From the NCBI GenBank assembly GCA_030150485.1, contig JASLFZ010000013.1, positions 1 to 23,430 of the forward strand: a DNA stretch of 23,430 nt. Direction: 5' to 3'. Shown here piece by piece: positions 21,004-23,430 of the stretch. The translations under genes were made by a program, and so were the position numbers. The stretch is from Candidatus Saccharimonadales bacterium. GTDB lineage: Bacteria; Patescibacteriota; Saccharimonadia; UBA4664; SCTI01. The notes under the pieces were generated by a model. That model did no database searches. It worked only from the letters and a program-made list of their open reading frames with translations, and was not told where the DNA came from. Every line of letters begins with the position of its first letter. The stretch's first letter is position 1.

Positions 21004-21021
21004 AATCCTACAGGAACCGTG

Positions 21022-21984
21022 ATGGCACCAAACCAGTATGTTATCGAGGCCAAAGGCCTCACCAAGTCTTATGGCTCGAACGAAGTATTAAAAGGAATTG
21101 ATCTCAAAGTAGAACGGGGTACGATGCTGGCGCTGTTAGGGCCGAATGGCGCCGGGAAGACAACTACCGTTCGTATTCTTAGCACGTTGCTGACGTTCGA
21201 TGGTGGCACCGTAACCGTTGAGGGCTATGATGTTACTGCTCAGCCAGATAAGGTTCGGGGTGTTATCGGGCTGACGGGGCAGTCGGCAGCCATTGATGAG
21301 CTGCTGACCGGGCGCGAAAATCTGGTAATGATGGGGCGCCTGTATCGCTTAACCAACGCCAGTGCGAAGGCTCGTGCGCAGGAGCTGCTGGAAGAGTTTG
21401 ATCTGGTGGACGCCGCCGAGCGCCCGGCCAACACCTACTCGGGAGGCATGCGCCGTCGGCTGGATCTAGCCGTCAGTTTAATCGCGACGCCGCCGGTCAT
21501 CTTCCTCGATGAGCCAACGACCGGTCTCGACCCGCGTTCGCGCCTGGCGATGTGGGCAATTATCAAGAACTTGCTGGCGGCCGGGACCTCGATTCTTTTG
21601 ACAACCCAGTATCTGGAAGAGGCCGACCAGCTGGCCGACCGCATTATCGTGATTGATGGCGGCAAGGTTATTGCGGAGGGAACGGCCTCGGAGCTGAAGA
21701 GTAAGGTAGGAAAGGACCGCTTGGAGCTAACCTTTAAAGATGCGGCCACACTGGCTGCGGCGGTCAAAGTGCTCGGCAAGAACGTGATCGATACCGAAGA
21801 GAAGGAGTTTTCCGCGACCGTGATTATTAAAGATACCAATACGGATGTGCGTCAGACGCTTGATATGCTGGCACGCGCCAAGATAGCGGTTAGTGCGATG
21901 ACAATCCACAAGCCGACGCTTGATGATGCCTTTTTATCGCTTACCGGCAAACAGAAACCGCATGAGAAGGAGGGTGATAAGTAA
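21022..21984 (+). CDS. ABC exporter ATP-binding protein, DrrA-type
   Basis: 320 residues from ATG 21022 (AGGAA 5 nt upstream; GTG 21019 is too close to it). It has Walker A GPNGAGKTTT, the Q-loop region IGLTGQSAAIDELLTGRENL, the signature TYSGGMRRRLDLA, Walker B VIFLDEPTTGLDPRS and the switch region LLTTQYLEEADQLADR. The C-terminal domain with VSAMTIHKPTLDDAFLSLTG is characteristic of the daunorubicin-resistance DrrA group. It powers the permease encoded immediately downstream. Exported compounds in this group are hydrophobic drugs, lipids or polysaccharide; the substrate here is unknown. Confidence 0.93.
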   Translation: MAPNQYVIEAKGLTKSYGSNEVLKGIDLKVERGTMLALLGPNGAGKTTTVRILSTLLTFDGGTVTVEGYDVTAQPDKVRGVIGLTGQSAAIDELLTGRENLVMMGRLYRLTNASAKARAQELLEEFDLVDAAERPANTYSGGMRRRLDLAVSLIATPPVIFLDEPTTGLDPRSRLAMWAIIKNLLAAGTSILLTTQYLEEADQLADRIIVIDGGKVIAEGTASELKSKVGKDRLELTFKDAATLAAAVKVLGKNVIDTEEKEFSATVIIKDTNTDVRQTLDMLARAKIAVSAMTIHKPTLDDAFLSLTGKQKPHEKEGDK

Positions 21985-22793
21985 TGGCTACCCAGCTGGT
22001 ATTTGAAAAGCGATCAAAGGCGTTTATGACCTTGAGCGACTCCTACATTATGATCAAGCGTAGCTGCCTGCATATTATCCGCAACCGCGACCAGCTGCTG
22101 GGCGCATTCTTTCAGCCGATTATGTTTTTGGTTTTGTTCGCATCGGTGTTCGGGGGCGCTATTTCAAAGGCGCTGCCGCCTGGCGTAAGCTACCTTAACT
22201 TCCTGATGGCGGGTATTATCGTTCAGACGACCGCCTTTGGCTCCACCACGACCGCCATTGCGGTTAGCAACGACCTGCAGAAAGGTATTGTCGACCGGTT
22301 TCGCTCTCTGCCGATGTCAAACCTGGCGGTGCTGAATGGGCACGTGGTTTCCGACCTGCTCCGTAACGGTATCTCGACGATTGTTATGTTGCTGGCGGGT
22401 CTGGCCATCGGTTTCCGTACTAGTGCCAGTTTTACCGACTGGTTACTTATTGCTGGCATCCTTTTCTTGTTCACGCTGGCGTTTTCGTGGCTTTCGGCCA
22501 TCCTGGGCGTCTTGGCAAAAAGCGTCGAAGGGGTACAGTGGCTTACCTTTGTGCTGGTGTTTCCGCTGACGTTTGCTAGTACGGCGTTTGTGCCCGCGCA
22601 GGGCATGGGCCACGTTCTGAAGTTGTTTGCGGTAAACCAACCGATTACGCAGGTGGTTGAGGCGGTTCGTGCGCTCATTTTGGGCACCCCAATAGGCAAC
22701 CACGGCTGGCTGGCCGCGGCCTGGAGCGTAGGTATTCTGATTGTCGCGATGCCTCTAGCGGCGTGGCTATTCCGCCGCAAAACCGCCCACTAA
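21984..22793 (+). CDS. ABC-2 type permease, DrrB-type
   Basis: 269 residues with six likely membrane helices. RNRDQLLGAFFQPIMFLVLFASVFGGAI is the conserved entry segment, and GIVDRFRSLPMSNLAVLNGHVVSDLLRN is the amphipathic ABC2-membrane motif that contacts the ATPase. FVLVFPLTFASTAFVPAQGM and VNQPITQVVEAVRALILG are typical of DrrB and NodJ-like permeases. The start overlaps the ATPase stop as TAATG, so the two subunits are made in equal amounts. No terminator with a T run was found after it. Confidence 0.92.
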   Translation: MATQLVFEKRSKAFMTLSDSYIMIKRSCLHIIRNRDQLLGAFFQPIMFLVLFASVFGGAISKALPPGVSYLNFLMAGIIVQTTAFGSTTTAIAVSNDLQKGIVDRFRSLPMSNLAVLNGHVVSDLLRNGISTIVMLLAGLAIGFRTSASFTDWLLIAGILFLFTLAFSWLSAILGVLAKSVEGVQWLTFVLVFPLTFASTAFVPAQGMGHVLKLFAVNQPITQVVEAVRALILGTPIGNHGWLAAAWSVGILIVAMPLAAWLFRRKTAH

Positions 22794-22878
22794 CCGAGCT
22801 TTATTATAAGCCTCATGGAAGCATTGACACTTATACCAAAGGCTACTACCCCAGGGTAGAACTCCCCCTCTTATGACC

Positions 22879-22884
22879 TATAAT
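22879..22884 (+). promoter_or_regulatory. Consensus -10 of the gene at 22892
   Basis: TATAAT ends 7 nt before the ATG at 22892. A TTGACA at 22824-22829 is too far away to be its -35. Confidence 0.6.
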
Positions 22885-22891
22885 CGGCTAT

Positions 22892-23350
22892 ATGGAATCA
22901 GAACAAGGTGGCAGTGCAGAGCGTCTTAAGCCCTCAAGGGCGTTCCGCCTCGACGAGGTATTAACTGCCATAAGTGGCGTAGTTTTTGTGGACTACAGGG
23001 GCAATGAAGACCCTAACGCATTTGTGAAAAAGATCGGTGGAATGCTCGCCTTCTTGGCGGGAAGAAATGATAATCCTGAAATATTCCAGCTGCCAGATAT
23101 AGCTGACAATATGAAAGCTGGCTTGATGCTTCAGCTAAGCGCCTATCCGGAAGTCATGGAAATTCTGGGCAGCATGCCCTCTGAAGATTCCGCTGAGGAG
23201 AGCAAGAAATGGTATGAGGAGGTGGCGGCAAAGTACGATATGAGCAAAGAAATAAGTTTGTCTCCCGTTGAGGATCCGGGTCCGCAGCTGAGCGCCGCAG
23301 AAGATGCAAAGCGATTAGGGGTCAAGTTCATAGACCCAGGCTTGAATTAG
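22892..23350 (+). CDS. Uncharacterised acidic protein, 152 residues
   Basis: Not recognised. The protein is soluble and acidic: an N-terminal helical region with DEVLTAISGVVFVDYRGNEDP, a Gly/Leu-rich helix KIGGMLAFLAGRND, then LPDIADNMKAGLMLQLSAYPEVMEILGSM. A charged C-terminal half (EDSAEESKKWYEEVAAKYDM) ends with AKRLGVKFIDPGLN. There are no Cys and no transmembrane segment. It stands alone behind a consensus -10. No neighbour points to a function. Confidence 0.65.
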   Translation: MESEQGGSAERLKPSRAFRLDEVLTAISGVVFVDYRGNEDPNAFVKKIGGMLAFLAGRNDNPEIFQLPDIADNMKAGLMLQLSAYPEVMEILGSMPSEDSAEESKKWYEEVAAKYDMSKEISLSPVEDPGPQLSAAEDAKRLGVKFIDPGLN

Positions 23351-23430
23351 CCCAAGCAGCAATATTTTCATGGCGAATTGCCGCATATCAGTTGAGACTA
23401 AGTCAAGAAGGGAGTGGGTGGAAGACGGTA

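Noticed and set aside
22799..22815. Possible terminator after the ABC permease (GAGCTT...AAGCCTC)
   Set aside because: The stem has a bulge, only about six pairs and no following T run.
23370..23430. An open frame from ATG 23370 to the window end
   Set aside because: Only 20 codons are visible, there is no ribosome binding site or well-placed -10, and the peptide matches no family I know. It could be the start of a gene but cannot be supported here.

Overview
The window reads as a chromosomal stretch of a small-genome bacterium, most likely a Patescibacteria/CPR member close to Candidatus Saccharibacteria (TM7). This is an inference from short intergenic gaps, many small uncharacterised proteins, PadR, ArsR and YCII-type accessory genes and secreted multidomain proteins, with no marker gene to settle it. 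TGA is used as a stop (863, 2523, 14770), so the code is the standard bacterial one and not the UGA-glycine code of Gracilibacteria/SR1. No tRNA, rRNA, CRISPR array or insertion sequence was recognised.

Layout. 1-2044: 3' part of a divergent TrpD-like phosphoribosyltransferase, a two-helix membrane peptide and two uncharacterised proteins, closed by a terminator. 2139-2924: autoregulated ArsR repressor plus a YCII-like protein. 2934-4482: PadR repressor and its membrane partner, divergent from a GNAT acetyltransferase. 4577-6283: histidine phosphatase convergent with DUF1697 and an NAD(P)-binding protein. 6385-8954: anchored protein, EamA transporter and an ornithine-decarboxylase-like enzyme with altered active-site residues. 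9000-11971: sensory operon (polytopic membrane protein, 92-residue protein, soluble GAF histidine kinase, single-domain response regulator). 11968-12866: DUF2127 membrane protein divergent from a small Cys-containing protein. 12867-13483: no ordinary gene, but a strongly folded candidate structured RNA and an opposing small transcription unit. 13484-15752: DsbA-like protein, PPC-domain protein, alpha/beta hydrolase and a second YCII protein. 15818-20930: surface glycoside hydrolase, cupredoxin-like protein, FMN-binding protein and an NqrB/RnfD-flavoreductase fusion, together a candidate envelope electron-transfer module. 21022-22793: DrrAB-type ABC exporter. 22892-23350: uncharacterised protein.

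A recurring theme is promoter placement. At about fourteen unit-leading genes a -10-like hexamer ends only 6-8 nt before the ATG, so transcription should begin at or next to the start codon (leaderless mRNA), while operon-internal genes carry Shine-Dalgarno sequences or TAATG/ATGA overlaps. Two repressor genes have strong palindromes inside their own promoters. The features most worth following are the structured RNA locus, the flavin/cupredoxin module, the pervasive leaderless architecture and several enzymes that keep their fold motifs but lack expected catalytic or ligand residues.
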